NCBI GenBank assembly: GCA_013115135.1
Contig: JABANP010000140.1
Location: 1 to 64,000, forward strand
Direction of reading: 5' to 3'
DNA length: 64,000 nucleotides
Source of the DNA: Perkinsus olseni
Lineage: Eukaryota; Perkinsozoa; Perkinsida; Perkinsidae
Under the pieces are notes generated by a model that saw only the letters and a program-made list of their open reading frames with translations, was not told where the DNA came from and searched no databases. Positions 8,547-19,727 of this stretch are shown one piece after another; position 1 is the stretch's first letter; every line of letters starts with the position of its first letter. Position numbers and translations under genes: made by a program.

Positions 8547-10175
8547 TAAGCTGAATAATTCTTGACGATTTATATGCCAATGTCGCTGCCCTTGCCGCCA
8601 TATACGTGCATAGCTGTGCTCATAACACGACGAGGGCTTATTCTGACCATCAGTAACCTGCCAACCGTTACGGTTGGATCTGATGATCTAGAGCCCACCT
8701 CTAAGGCACCAGCAGATGCGGAGTGTGAAGACTTGACCAACCTCTATGATAACTTATCGCTGTTTAGAACCTTTCGATCGTGGAAAGCTACTCGTCATGA
8801 TGTTGGGACGAAGGAACTCACCACTCAAAATGGGGAGCGGGCACGTAGGTGGCCACGTGATTGGCAACGAGGTTCCCATTCTCTTCGAGGAGTCTTTGAT
8901 AGGGTGCTTCAGAGACCATCTTCCATAAGCCGTTATTCCGGTGTGAAGGCGTACGGTGGCCCGTATTATTCCATGACAGCCGATGGTATACTTGTGGAGT
9001 TACGGTACCCATATGGTGATATCCTTGCCGTCCCCAACGAGTGCTATCTTCTACCAACTGATGATATGAGCATCATCGATTCTATTATATTATTTTATCA
9101 TGAGAAAGGCGGCCACACCAACAGTCGACATACCCGATGGAGAATTGGGCGTGCGTTCAGATGGCCGCATATGAGACGAGATATCGAGCGCGTGTGCCGA
9201 CGATGTGTACGGTGCCAGTTTGTTGCTGCCTATCGTCGGTCACGGAGTATCAAGCGTCATTTGGATACCTCAGCTCGGTTGCCCTGGCAAGTTATCTCCA
9301 TCGATTTACTTGGTCCCCTGAAGGCGGACGTCTTTCGAATGCAGTATGTGCTGGTGGCGATATGTCACCTGAGTCGCTTTGTTGTCCTGAGCGCTCTCAA
9401 GGATGCCTCTACTCGGTCCGTTGTCGACGCTCTCCATGACATCTGGTGTCTGTGGGGTCGGCCGGTGGTGTTACGGGCCGATAACGGCCCGGCCTTTCGG
9501 GGCCAGTTTAAGAGGCAGATGAGCAGTGAGGGTATCCGTACCCAAAGTGTCAGCCGATATTCTCCGTGGTCCAACGGAGTATGTGAAAGAGTAATGTCCA
9601 CCGTTAAAGGCTTTATCAGTGGTTTGAACAAGTCTGATACTCGTCGCTGGAGTCGGTTCATCCCGGTGGTCGCACGTCGGCTGAATACGAAGCCTCTCCC
9701 AGAAGGAAAATCGCCCTTCGAGATACTGTTTGGACGACCCTATCCAGAGGAACTCGAGACCCGGTTGTCCGCTGAAGAAGACTCTTCCCAGATTGACCTG
9801 ACGCCGGATAATGAGGCCGCTCGTAATCTGCAGCTGCAGCAGAAGCTGGTGGTGTCGGAAGTCTTAGAAGATCGTGAACGACGAGATTCTCCCCAAGACC
9901 CGAACCGAGTCCCTAGTCAGCCTCCTGCCGACAGGAGTCCTGTCGGCTCGACCGTGATAAGGGTCCCGCCTAGTGATCGCAGTGGACGTCTGCGACAGGA
10001 TAAGACGATCTACGAGGTGGTCCGTCTTGGTGGAGATGGTGTCACGACTTACGTGAGGCCAGTGAGATCGGCTGTAGACGCTGATAATAATGATGATGAC
10101 TCTGATGTTGTTCGAGAGCATTGCTCCAACCTCAAGAGATTCTGGGGGGCGAGCTGTGAGAGTCCGAACTCGTGA
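8547..10175 (+). CDS. Retrotransposon integrase (separate open frame)
   Basis: In the same frame as the upstream polyprotein but separated from it by TAG and three TAA codons, the last at 8553-8555; the open part follows, and the first ATG is at 8574. It shows an HHCC zinc-binding domain (H-x4-H near 9100, CVRC near 9199) and the retroviral integrase core with acidic residues in SIDLLGPL (about 9300), RADNGPAF (about 9477) and NGVCERV (about 9577). I count 34 residues between the second Asp and the Glu. The tail is acidic and ends at TGA 10173-10175 inside the right LTR. It inserts element cDNA into chromosomes. Production as an independent protein is doubtful; more likely it was fused to the polyprotein in an intact parent. 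Confidence 0.9.
10141..10154 (+). promoter_or_regulatory. Candidate polypurine tract
   Basis: The G-rich run GGGGGGCGAG directly precedes the right LTR, where plus-strand DNA synthesis is normally primed. It is interrupted by one C and followed by one C before the LTR, so this is a positional call. Confidence 0.5.
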
Positions 10176-10374
10176 TTGTGTAGAATCTCTCTCGTTTGTG
10201 TGATGGAGACATTATTGATCGAAGTATCTTTCGCTAGGCTTAAGTGATATACATTGATGTCATTTATAAGATGAGTAGGAAATCTACTTGTCCTCTACAT
10301 CTTCTATAAGCATTGGTTATTATGAGCTACTCTTTTGTTGGGTTTAAGTTCAACGAGGACCTGGTACCGCGACA
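10155..10374 (+). repeat. Right (3') LTR, 220 bp
   Basis: Same length as the left LTR with two substitutions. It contains the integrase stop codon (10173-10175) and a second copy of the Gag start region that reads into flanking host DNA. It is followed by the CTGGC target duplication. Confidence 0.97.
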
Positions 10375-10379
10375 CTGGC
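10375..10379. repeat. Target-site duplication, right (CTGGC)
   Basis: Second copy of the 5-bp host sequence. On the minus strand it reads GCCAG, the 3' splice site of the 49-nt host intron (10375-10423). Confidence 0.97.
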
Positions 10380-12448
10380 GAAGATGCAACCGCTGTTCTC
10401 TCACGGAATATAATCGCACTCACCGAAGGGTGAGTGTCTCAGCAAGGCTCTGCCATTTGGCGAGATCTCTCGGGTCTATCCGAACCAGCCCTCTCTCGGC
10501 ATCTTCCAGCAGCTCCTCGAACCTAGTGGACGCGAGAGTCTGCGAAGGCGATCATTGATGTAACCCTTCACCTTGGGGCGGGGAAAATCCCAACAATTTG
10601 CGCAAAACGCACGACTGCCCGAGTGAGAGCGGCAACGGCAAGTCGCATATCTTCGTCTCTGCTACGGCCAGGGAGATCCTGGAAAGAATAATATGCAAGC
10701 CATCGGGGTCAGCCACGAACTCGTAACACGAACATAGCAAGTGGCCTTACATTGCCCGCTGCCCCGGGCTGAGACTTTAACTGAACAGAATGGTAGTTAC
10801 TTCGCGGTCATGCGCCCAGCTAGCTTTACTGGAAGTTTCTGCTGTGGAGCCTCTCCGGCTGGGCCAGGCTGGGGGGCAATCTCTCTGCGGCCGGAGACGC
10901 TTCGCTCTAGAACGGCGACTCGAGTGTCCACAGTCCCTGATCAAATGCTCACCGTCGCCAACTTATGTAATAAACTAGGTAGTTCCATCACTCAAGCTGT
11001 TCCGTAGAGCCTTCTCGACTGCGGCAGTGTCTCGCTGGATCTGACCGACCTCCGCAGTCAATCGGCTGGAGTCCTTCTTCAAGTCGCTTATCTATTGAGA
11101 AGTGGGAGCAATGGCTGCGTTATTTGTGCCGGGAATCCCGACCTGACTACCTCTTGACGGCAGGCGGCCATTCCCTCTGACACTTTCAAGACCTCACGCC
11201 TTAAATCTAGCGAATTTCTATCGGACGCTTGCAACTGCGCGTTCGACTGCGGTTGTTGCTGGGAGCCCTCGGTGTCAACGGCTTCTAATCGTTCAGCGAT
11301 ATGGGCGAGGTCTCCCTGCAGTGATAGCACGTCCAACTTGAGTTGTCCAATTGATGCGTCCACGTCCTGACTCCAATCCGCGTCGGAATCGCCAAGGCCG
11401 GCCTGGTCAGAGTTGACAGGCTGAGCTCGCTCCACTGTGGCGCGAGTGTCGGTGCCCTGGCTATGGCCGAACTCGAAGCTCAGTGCTTCCTGACAATGGT
11501 AGACAAGTGCGACAACGTAACGCGGACAGACCGCAGCGTTACGTCAAAACGAAGGGGGCTGGTTAAGATGCCCTGCATGGCGTCCGTTTTGAGCCGTAAA
11601 TCATCCAACTCAGCACTGAAGCCGTCCATAGCGGCGGTGATGTCGTCCAGACTTTGCATGCAGCTAGCAGCAGCTTGCCTGCCATACCGCTCGTCATCCT
11701 CCTCCCGAGCCTGAACCTGCTGAACAGACCGCAGAAAGTAAACTAAGAAACTCCGCCGTACGCCCGAGCGCCTTCGCGTCTAGCGATAGTTGCCTCACTT
11801 TGAGAATTGGCCATGTGCCCTCAGAAACCCCATCGTCGTTCTCTTCGCCGCTGGAGAATGGCTCTCCTCGGGTTAGGGTTCCCCTCAACCCCACAGACTC
11901 GACGACCTCGTTATGGGCCGCCTCGAGATGCACAATCCTAGCTTGGATGCCGTCAATCCTGATACGGTCCTCCTCGGCGGCATCTAGCTTCGCCTCGAGA
12001 ATGATTAGACGCCGCTGGAGGGCTCTCTGGTCTACCATCTCCTCTGGACCCTGCACGCTCAATTGTGGAAATGTCGATTTACGCTGTAAAGTCTGGCTGA
12101 TGGCGTCCAGCCTTTTCTCGATATCTACAACACTAGCTTGCATCTGATCGACTCGGTCGTTGATATCATCTTCAGCGGACTTTGAACGCTCATCAAGGTC
12201 GTCCCCGCTCCCCAGTTCCTTCTCCTGAACATCCAGCCTGTGCTCCAAGGCCTCTATTCGTCCAAGTAACTTATTCAGGATGTCTCCATTTATGCCACTC
12301 GTCTGTTGGTCGATTTGTACCAGGTGTTTTTCCGCCTTATCGGCGATGCCCGCCGCCCCAACAGTTCTGCGTGCCACCGCGCAGAGGAGGCCAAGACACA
12401 GTTTTACTTTTCTGAAGATCGTCCGCGCCTTCCGCTGACAGCGCGGCT

Positions 12449-13337
12449 ATATCCCTACTTCCTCCACCACATCTTTTGGAGTCGCAAAGAAGCTTCAAAT
12501 CAGCCACGCCCAACTCGTGAGCGCTCCCATTCGTTGGTCCCCTCAGCGAAGATGAGCTCGAGGCTAGCCGGGGTTCAAACCGGGCCAGAGAGACTATGGA
12601 TAGGCGTGCATTTCTCTTCGGAAGCTGACATGCTCGAGCTAATCGTAATCCCTTGGTCAGACAGTGAACCCAGCAACTCGCTTGGCCGGGCCGCTGGGGA
12701 CATCAGAAGGCTCATCAGAAGTCAGCTGCCCCGGGACTCTAAAGTCCGCGGGCGAGGAGATAATTGCAGGAAGTCGTATAGCAGCTTCCAGAGCTTTTCG
12801 GAACATGTGGCAGTATACACTTTTTGTTATTCAGCTCTCTCTCGTGGTCCTGATTATGGTTCGCGAATCGCGGATGGGGGATGTTGTGGCCGGTGGCTGA
12901 GGGTCGCGAGAATCTCGAGTCGAGCATTCTCTTGTTGCCATGCTGGCGCTCTCTCTTGGACAACCATGTCTATGAACTGTTTCTGGGGACCCCAACCTGG
13001 GTTCGCTCCTGAGCCACCGATTCAAGACGCCGTCGCGTCAGTATGAGTTATTGAGTGTTGGGATGTTAGTTGTTCGTAGCTGCCAGGGCACGCCCACGTA
13101 TACGCGCAAGCGTGAGTCTATCGATTCTTGTGGGCTAGCTACTGTCCAAGTACTATGCCTAGTACTAACTATCGCAGGAGTAGTTCCGTAATGTAACCAA
13201 ACCGTAGCATCATACAAGTGTCCCTGAACTCCCTCTTCTCCCACAACTATGATTGGGCTAGCCTCTTTCCGTAGAAGAACTACTTGCACCAGGGCCCCGC
13301 TTCTGTATTGATGGCCTAGGGAAGGTGGCTTCTTTTG
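12449..13337. other. Spacer between duplication copies, no gene seen
   Basis: Its left part (12460-12680) is homologous to 1665-1960. The rest has only short frames on both strands, none conserved in the other copy. I see no domain, RNA gene or clear regulatory site. Confidence 0.5.
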
Positions 13338-13811
13338 CCAGGTTGGCTGTCACTGGTTTCAAGTATGCAGAGAAGCGATTCGAAGCGTTTACGATAACTC
13401 TTGCAAAAAGCTCCTATTCCCTCAGTCCGTGAAGCGTCAGTCAGTCGAAGATGATCAAAAAAGAAGTCCTTCAATTAACAACGCTACAGGTAGGATGCGA
13501 AAGTCGGAGAAAATCAAACTCATATTGCGAAAGTCGAAGAAAATTTAACTCATATCCCATAATATGATATTCATAGCTATCCTTCGCCACATAATGAGGT
13601 GACTCAGGGTAAGGCAGCACTGCTGCCGGAGCAGCGGAAAAGTATCACGACGCTGGAAAAGGCCCTCATAAAAAGTGTGCGGGCAGATGTCAGCGATCAA
13701 GGGTCGCATAGCTGAAACCCAATGGAGAGGTAATCCGCAATGAAGTGGGTCGTTGCAGCGTTTCCCAGTCATGTCCGTTGCTGGGAAGAGAGTGAGCAAA
13801 AGAGCTCCCAC

Positions 13812-14192
13812 TTATAAACACTTACTATACTTCTTGGTAGGAGCCGGGAAGAGTTTATCCAAACCTGTGCACTTCAAGAGAGCCTTGTTGCAACCGTGCT
13901 TGTCCATACAGGTCTTACAGTCATCACTTGAAGGAGTCTCCAAGCACTGATGAACGCAGTCCAACCCACACTGGCCGAAGTCACCGAAGCATTTACCACA
14001 TCCTTTGCTGAGACCACAATCCTTGTTGAGGCATGGCGGGATGAGCAGCTTCGGAAAGACAAGAGCATCCTTGCTGCACTGCCAGAGGACTCCGGGGAAG
14101 TGATCGTTCGCCATAATCGTCTTATCCTTGGCGGTGCAGGCGCTGTCGGCGGCCACGAGGGTAACAACGAGGGCGTTGACAAGGAAGCGCAT
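13812..14192 (-). CDS. Small secreted cysteine-rich protein, copy B
   Basis: A single exon of 126 residues. It starts MRFLVNALVVTLVAA, a typical signal peptide, and the mature protein has about 14 cysteines (GCGKCFGDFGQCGLDC near residue 65, DDCKTCMDKHGC near 91). It aligns end to end with the protein at 3151-3531, with all cysteines in register but many other substitutions. Such a pattern fits an extracellular scaffold protein evolving quickly between cysteines. Family and target unknown; presence in a lineage-specific array makes a surface or secreted interaction role plausible, which is inference. Confidence 0.85.
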   Translation of the reverse strand: MRFLVNALVVTLVAADSACTAKDKTIMANDHFPGVLWQCSKDALVFPKLLIPPCLNKDCGLSKGCGKCFGDFGQCGLDCVHQCLETPSSDDCKTCMDKHGCNKALLKCTGLDKLFPAPTKKYSKCL

Positions 14193-15432
14193 TTGTGGAA
14201 CGTGCGGTTCTAAGTAGCGGAGCCGGATGATCAGAGATGAAGTGGACAGAACAGCTAAGCTTCGGGTACTCGATAGGAGACAGTGAAGCGCCTCGCACGT
14301 ATGTGCCTAGAAACATCAGTTTGGGATCTCGCTGCAAAGATGCTCGCCCATCATTCGTGGTTGCTGATTCCGCATGCTCTTGGCAGACATCAACTCTAAG
14401 AGGAATCCTAACCCACGACAAGCAGCAACTTTCCCATTAAATTGGTTCCTGCACGATTTAAGGTTGAAGACAACGAGGCGCCACCGCCCCGACAAGAGCA
14501 CAGAACCACAGGGCTGCTTCGTCAGATCATGGTGAGCTAGGCCTCAATCTGGAACGGCTTACGACACTACAAGATCATGGAGAGAAGGTCCCAACACGGC
14601 CAAGACTTGGCCATGCCACCTTGTCTTGCCTGGCTTGACATAGCACGTTACCGCGAAGTATCAGTAACTGTCTTCTCGGTTGAGGCTCGCAGCGGGGCGG
14701 CCAAACCTTGGAGTGCTGGGAAGGGCAAGGTAAGGGTGCGCTTTCCCCGATACCTGAGACGAGCGCCGAGTTGGGGTAGGACGATAGGCACGCTGTAGTG
14801 AGGTAAAGTGGCTGCAGCGGCTACGCTCCCTTACATGACGAGAGGCCCGTCCTGGCTACACGCACGCGAGCGCGGAGACATCCATATACCACGGCAAGGC
14901 CGAGATCTCACTATAATGACAACATAGTGCCACTATGATAGTGGCGACTATACGCTATGTAACAGTCACAGCCTGGTTCGATACCACTCAGCTGTTGGAC
15001 TATCCTCGCTGCAGTCGCCTAACCAGCTAAAGCGTATCGTTGGTCTCAAATCACCGTCAGACCGTCCCCTGCGCTTCGCACTCGCGTGCATGAGTTCTAG
15101 ATCACGTTCTAGGTTCTGATCACAAACCACCTTCCTTCGTGGCCGGTGTACTCTTTTTTGAGCCCCGTCTCAAATATCCACACTGTACTGAGTTGTAGTG
15201 CAATTGATAATGGCAAATGCTCCAGCCCGCGGTCGGTTAAGACTGTATCCTGCAGAATAGCTCAACACAACATACGCCATCTAACATCAGTTACACTAGA
15301 CAAACTTCGCATCTTCCATGGCGAGAACTCTTCGGCAGGAAGCACCCTAGCACTACGGAAGTACATTCTGCCGAAAGTTGGCAGGACCAGAAAGACACGG
15401 GTAAAGCTCGAAAAAATGATGCATGATCGCTT
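14193..15432. other. Intergenic part of copy B, no gene seen
   Basis: It corresponds to 3532-4579. It contains short complementary stretches (for example AGTGCCACTATGATAGTGGC near 14925-14945) but no open frame with recognisable content. Similarity to copy A rises sharply at about 15310. Confidence 0.5.
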
Positions 15433-18400
15433 CTAAGGACGAAAAACTCGACGAGCCAGCGGACTCTGGAGTGGCACTGGACTTGTTTTCGATGGTTGGT
15501 GCGCTACTTTGTGAACCGATGCCGGGCCGTGCACCTGTGTATGGGGACGGTGGGTATCCGAGCGAGCAGTATCTAGGCGTTCACTTGGGCCTCTCGAAGT
15601 CGACACAGCTGATTCTCCATCTGACGTTGGCTCATCTGCAGGAGCTTCAAGATCGAGCTGTCAGCTTTCCTGGCCAGCAGATCCAATATGTTCCGGAATC
15701 GACCGCATGACCTCTGCTTCCACGATTTGTCGATCCTGGCGAAGATGCAACCGCTGTTCTCTCACGGAATATAACCGCACTCACCGAAGGGTGAGTGTCT
15801 CAGCAAGGCTCTGCCATTTGGCGAGATCTTTCGGGTCTACCCGAACCAGCCCTCTCTCGGCATCTTCCAGCAGCTCCTCGAACCTAGTGGACGCGTGAGT
15901 CTGCGAAGGCGATCATTGATGTAACCCTTCACCTTGGGGCGGGGAAAATCCCAACAATTTGCGCAAAACGCACGACTGCCCGAGTGAGAGCGGCAACGGC
16001 AAGTCGCATATCTTCGTCTCGGCTACCTCCGGGGAGATCCTGGAAAGAATAATATGCAAGCCATCGGGGTCAGCCACGAACTCGTAACACGAACATAGCA
16101 AGTGGCCTTACATTGCCCGCTGCCCCGGGCTGAGACTTTAACTGAACAGAATGGTATATACTTCGCGGTCATGCGCCCAGCTAGCTTTACTGGAAGTTTC
16201 TGCTGTGGAGCCTCTCCGGCTGGGCCAGGCTGGGGGGCAATCTCTCTGCGTTCGGAGACGCTTCGCTCTAGAACGGCGACTCGAGTGTCCACAGTCCCTG
16301 ATCAAATGCTCACCGTCGCCAACTTATGTAATAAACTAGGTAGTTCCATCACTCAAACTGTTCCGTAGAGCTTTCTCGACTTCGGCAGTGTCTCGCTGGA
16401 TCTGACCGACCTCCGCAGTCAATCGGCTGGAGTCCTTCTTCAAGTCGCTTATCTATTGAGAAGTGGGAGCAATGGCTGCGTTATTTGTGCCGGGAATCCC
16501 GACCTGACTACCTCTTGACGGCAGGCGGCCATTCCCTCTGACACTTTCAAGACCTCACGCCTTAAATCTGGCGAATTTCTATCGGACGCTTGCAACTGCA
16601 CGTTCGACTGCGGTTGTTGCTGGGAGCCCTCGGTGTCAACGGCTTCTAATCGTTCAGCGATATGGGCGAGGTCTCCCTGCAGTGATAGCACGTCCAACTT
16701 GAGTTGTCCAATTGATGCGTCCACGTCCTGACTCCAGTCCGCGTCGGGATCGCCAAGGCCGGCCTGGTCAGAGTTGACAGGCTGAGCTCGCTCCACTGTG
16801 GCGCGAGTGTCGGTGCCCTGGCTATGGCCGAACTCGAAGCTCAGTGCTTCCTGACAATGGTAGACAAGTGCGACAACGTAACGCGGACAGACCGCAGCGT
16901 TACGTCAAAACGAAGGGGGCTGGTTAAGATGCCCTGCATGGCGTCCGTTTTGAGCCGTAAATCATCCAACTCAGCACTGAACCCGTCCATAGCGGCGGCG
17001 ATGTCGTCCAGACTTTGCATACAACAAACAGCAGCTTGCCTGGCATACCGCTCGTCATCCTCCTCCCGAGTCTGAACCTGCTGAACAGACCGCAGAAAGT
17101 AAACTAAGAAACTCCGCAGTACGCCCGAGCGCCTTCGCGTCTAGCGATAGTAGCCTCACCTTTGGAGCTGACAATGTAGTCTCAGCAAACCCACCGTCGT
17201 TCCCGCTTCCGTTGGAGAATGGCTCTCCTCGGGTTCGAGTTTCCCTCAATCCCATAGACTCGATGAACTCGTTATGGGCAGCTTCAAGCTGCACAAGCCT
17301 AACTTGGATGCCATCAATGCTGCCCCAGTCCTCCTCGGCGGCATCTAGCTTTGCCTCGAGAATGATTAGACGCCGCTGGAGGGCTCTCTGGTCTACCATC
17401 TCCTCTGGACCCTGCACGCTCAATTGTGGAAATGTCGATTTACGCTGTAAAGTCTGGCTGATGGCGTCCAGCCTTTTCTCGATATCTACAACACTAGCTT
17501 GCATCTGATCGACTCGGTCGTTGATATCATCATCAGCGGACTTTGAACGCTCATCAGGGTCCTCCCCGCTCCCCAGTTCCTTCTCCTGAACATCCAACCT
17601 GTGCTCCAAGGCCTCTATTCGTCCAAGTAACTTATTCAGGATGTCTCCATTTATGCCACTCGTCTGTTGGTCGATTTGTACCAGGTGATTTTCCGCCTTA
17701 TCGGCGATTCCCGCCGCCCCAACGCTCCTGCGTGCCACCGCGCAGAGGAGGCCAAGACACAGTTTTACTTTCTGAAGGTCGTCCGCGCCTTCCGCTGACA
17801 GCGCGGCTTTTCGTATGAATGACTTGTGTGGTTTTCGGAGCAGCTTTGCGAGCCTCTCCTGCTACCGATGGCTCCAAGCTGTGAACGATCTCGTCGATAC
17901 GAACCAGTCGTGCCGACATGTTGTTCAGATAATCACCGTTGATGCTGCTGGTTTGCGAGTCAATCTGTCTTATGAACTTCTCAACCTTTTGCAGCACCCC
18001 TGCTGAGCTCGCTATTCGCCTCAGAGTAGCGCAGACGAGGCCCAAGCACAGTTTAGCCTTCTGAAGGTCTTCCAAATCATCTCTGCGTAAGGTTGATGGG
18101 TCAGCGGGAGGCGCCCCACCATCGCCTTTCTTCAACTTGCTCATGACTTTATTCTCTTGTGCCCCTACTCGTTGGTTGAGTACCGTGAGTACATCTCCGT
18201 GTATGCTGCTGGTCTGTTTGTCAATCTGTGTGATGTGTTTTTCTATCTTCGCCAGGACTCCCTGAGCCGAGGCCAGACGTCTGAGCGTACCGCAGATCAG
18301 ACCTAGCGACAGCTTCACTTTCTGCATCTCCTCGTGCTCCTCACAATGGACTCCCACGGTGAGTTTCTCAACATCACCGCCGTCTATCATGGCCTCCATG

Positions 18401-18579
18401 GCATCAATTCGGTTTGTTAAAGTATTGAGAAAGTCGCCGTTTATGCTGTTGGTCTGGGCGTCGATCTGATTCAAGTATTTCTCCAGTTTGTCAGCAACAT
18501 CAGCCGCCAATGCTGTTCTCCTCAGTGCACCACATACGAGGCCAAGACACAGTTTCACTTTTTGGAGATCTTCGGACAT
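15433..18579 (-). CDS. Coiled-coil protein with four 60-residue repeats
   Basis: Minus strand, ATG at 18577-18579. Three repeats lie in the first open segment (18579-17812), at about residues 4-62, 85-143 and 170-228. Each has the pattern LQKxKLxLGLxC..LRR, then QIDxQTxSINGD. A fourth repeat starts at about 17790 but in another frame: the run TTTT at 17808-17811 (AAAA in the gene) has one base too many for continuous reading. Downstream exons are rich in heptad-like Leu/Ala/Glu (17738-17055, 16796-16449) and are joined by short introns, one clearly at 15736-15784 (49 nt). The last exon encodes SVHKVAHQPSKTSPVP and ends at 15433-15435. I know no such family; a structural or scaffold protein is the most that can be said. 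Confidence 0.7.
17808..17811. other. Homopolymer frameshift in coiled-coil gene
   Basis: Removing one base from this four-base run would keep the third and fourth repeats in one frame, with repeat-like sequence on both sides. Either a sequencing or assembly error or a real inactivating indel. Confidence 0.6.
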
Positions 18580-19727
18580 TGAAGCAAAGCCACAGCTAAA
18601 AGACTTGACGAGACCTCAGCACTTACCCGTTCACCCGGTGTCTCTTTGACAACGCGAACACCGTCAGAGGATAATCTCGTGAAAATAAGCTTCGTCGTGA
18701 ACAAGCAAGCATGTCGTCCACCAACTCATCAGTTAGTTGGAGGGGTCGTGGTACCGATGATATCCCGTCACAGATGCTCCATGTCTACTCTCAATTCAAC
18801 TCTTTCGATCGGCGATTCCACCTCCAATTTCAGCGAATCTTCTCATTCTCCGATCCCGAGCAGACTTGTCCAAGGGACTTCATTCGCCGTGAGCAGTGGG
18901 GAAGAGGACGGGCATTCGAGCGCAGGACCGGGAGGAAGAGGGCGAGGGTCTGCGGGATTGTCTCCAAGGGACAATAGTCGTCCCGAGTTGGAGACAGCGC
19001 CACAGACTAAGGTGCACTCAGGTCGACCAGTGCTGCGTGCAGGGCAATCAGCTTCAAATCCAGAGTCTCAGAGAGGCAGTCAATCCCATTGCGAAGGACA
19101 ATAGAATTGATATCGAATGAGGGCAGATAAACATACCAAACATAACGATTACGTCGTAATCTGCTAGTCCATGGAGTTCTAGGGCGGGGACGGCCGTTGC
19201 CACGTCACGGACAGCTCATCATCAGGCGGCGGACAGGATTCGTGTTCTGGCCTAGTTTTTGGACTTGGACAAGACTCACAGTTGTAGGCCTTCATTGAAG
19301 GCCCTTCAAGCTGTGGATGAGCATACCTCATCATGAGTGACCTCGCCCACGTCTATGCGCAAGTGAGCGTGGTTTTCGTCCGTTGTCTCCGGTGGAGTCC
19401 AATGGTCGCCCAACTCCAGCACATGCAGACATGAGCTCCTGGTGAATACACTGCTCCTTCGGAGCCTCTGAGCACTTCTGGTGACCCCATTCCCCTAGAC
19501 GTATATCGGGTTCAATTTTCGGTGGGAACCGGCCGATGTATACTGCACGAAAGACTCCAATGCTGTTCTCCAGAGACGCGTACGAGACGCCTGATTGTCT
19601 CCAAGCGCCGTCCCGTCAGTTCAGCTATTTTGTCTTCAGTGCGTCACCCATTCGCTTTCGACTGTCACCGGACTTCGACTCTCTCCCTCTCCGCTCCTCA
19701 GACGCTTTCAACTCCATCTATTCGTAA
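18580..19727. other. Intergenic; a weak plus-strand frame only
   Basis: It lies between the minus-strand coiled-coil gene and a plus-strand cysteine-rich gene, so it should hold two divergent promoters. A Ser/Gly/Arg-rich plus-strand frame (18646-19104, 152 codons, with an overlapping 88-codon frame from 18711) has no recognised domain and could be an unknown exon. Nothing else is supported. Confidence 0.4.

Larger units (their letters stand above)
4879..10374 (+). mobile_element. Complete LTR retrotransposon, Ty3/gypsy domain order
   Basis: A 5496-bp element with 220-bp LTRs starting TG and ending CA, and a 5-bp target duplication. Domains run Gag, protease, reverse transcriptase, RNase H, integrase, which is the Ty3/gypsy arrangement, not the copia one. 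The empty site is preserved in the duplicated copy B at 15736-15740. The LTRs differ at two of 220 positions, so insertion is recent and later than the duplication. Coding starts inside the left LTR and ends inside the right LTR. The reading frame is interrupted by stop codons between RNase H and integrase (8502-8561). It is oriented antisense to the host coiled-coil gene. Confidence 0.97.
2736..12448. repeat. Segmental duplication, copy A
   Basis: This block is collinear with 13338-17808. The match starts near a shared TGTCACT..TTTCAA motif, runs through the cysteine-rich gene and the coiled-coil gene, and stops abruptly at 12448 (17808 in copy B), inside the coiled-coil gene just after GCGCGGCT. 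Without the 5.5-kb retrotransposon and its target duplication, copy A is about 4.2 kb against 4.5 kb for copy B. Identity is uneven: low (roughly 70%) across the cysteine-rich gene, then about 98-99% by eye from about 4455 on, with a more divergent patch near 11790-11970. Copy A therefore carries a 5'-truncated coiled-coil gene. Confidence 0.9.
4580..12448 (-). pseudogene. Coiled-coil repeat gene, copy A, truncated and split by a retrotransposon
   Basis: Reads right to left. It contains the fourth QIDxQTxxINGD repeat and coiled-coil exons (open segments at 12377-11694 and 11435-11088), then a 49-nt intron at 10375-10423 and last exons ending at the stop at 4580-4582. It is homologous to the gene at 15433-18579, but the first three repeats are missing because the duplication ends at 12448, so there is no obvious start. 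The retrotransposon is inserted at the 3' splice site of the 49-nt intron. There is one extra T in the run at 12408-12411 relative to copy B, which shifts the frame at the start of repeat four. The retained exons are otherwise about 98% identical to copy B. Most likely a non-functional fragment. Confidence 0.75.
13338..17808. repeat. Segmental duplication, copy B
   Basis: Collinear with 2736-12448 minus the retrotransposon. It preserves the empty insertion site at 15736-15740. It joins at 17808 to unique sequence that supplies the 5' half of the coiled-coil gene, so copy B is closer to the ancestral arrangement. Confidence 0.9.

Noticed and set aside
8574..8576. ATG as an independent start for integrase
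   Set aside because: Possible, but no upstream signals are seen and integrases of this type are normally made as part of a polyprotein; I list the open frame only.
12573..12585. B-box-like GGTTCAAACC, and a second near 14983 (GGTTCGATACC)
   Set aside because: No A-box or acceptor stem at the right distance; the first lies in duplicated DNA whose other copy lacks the motif.
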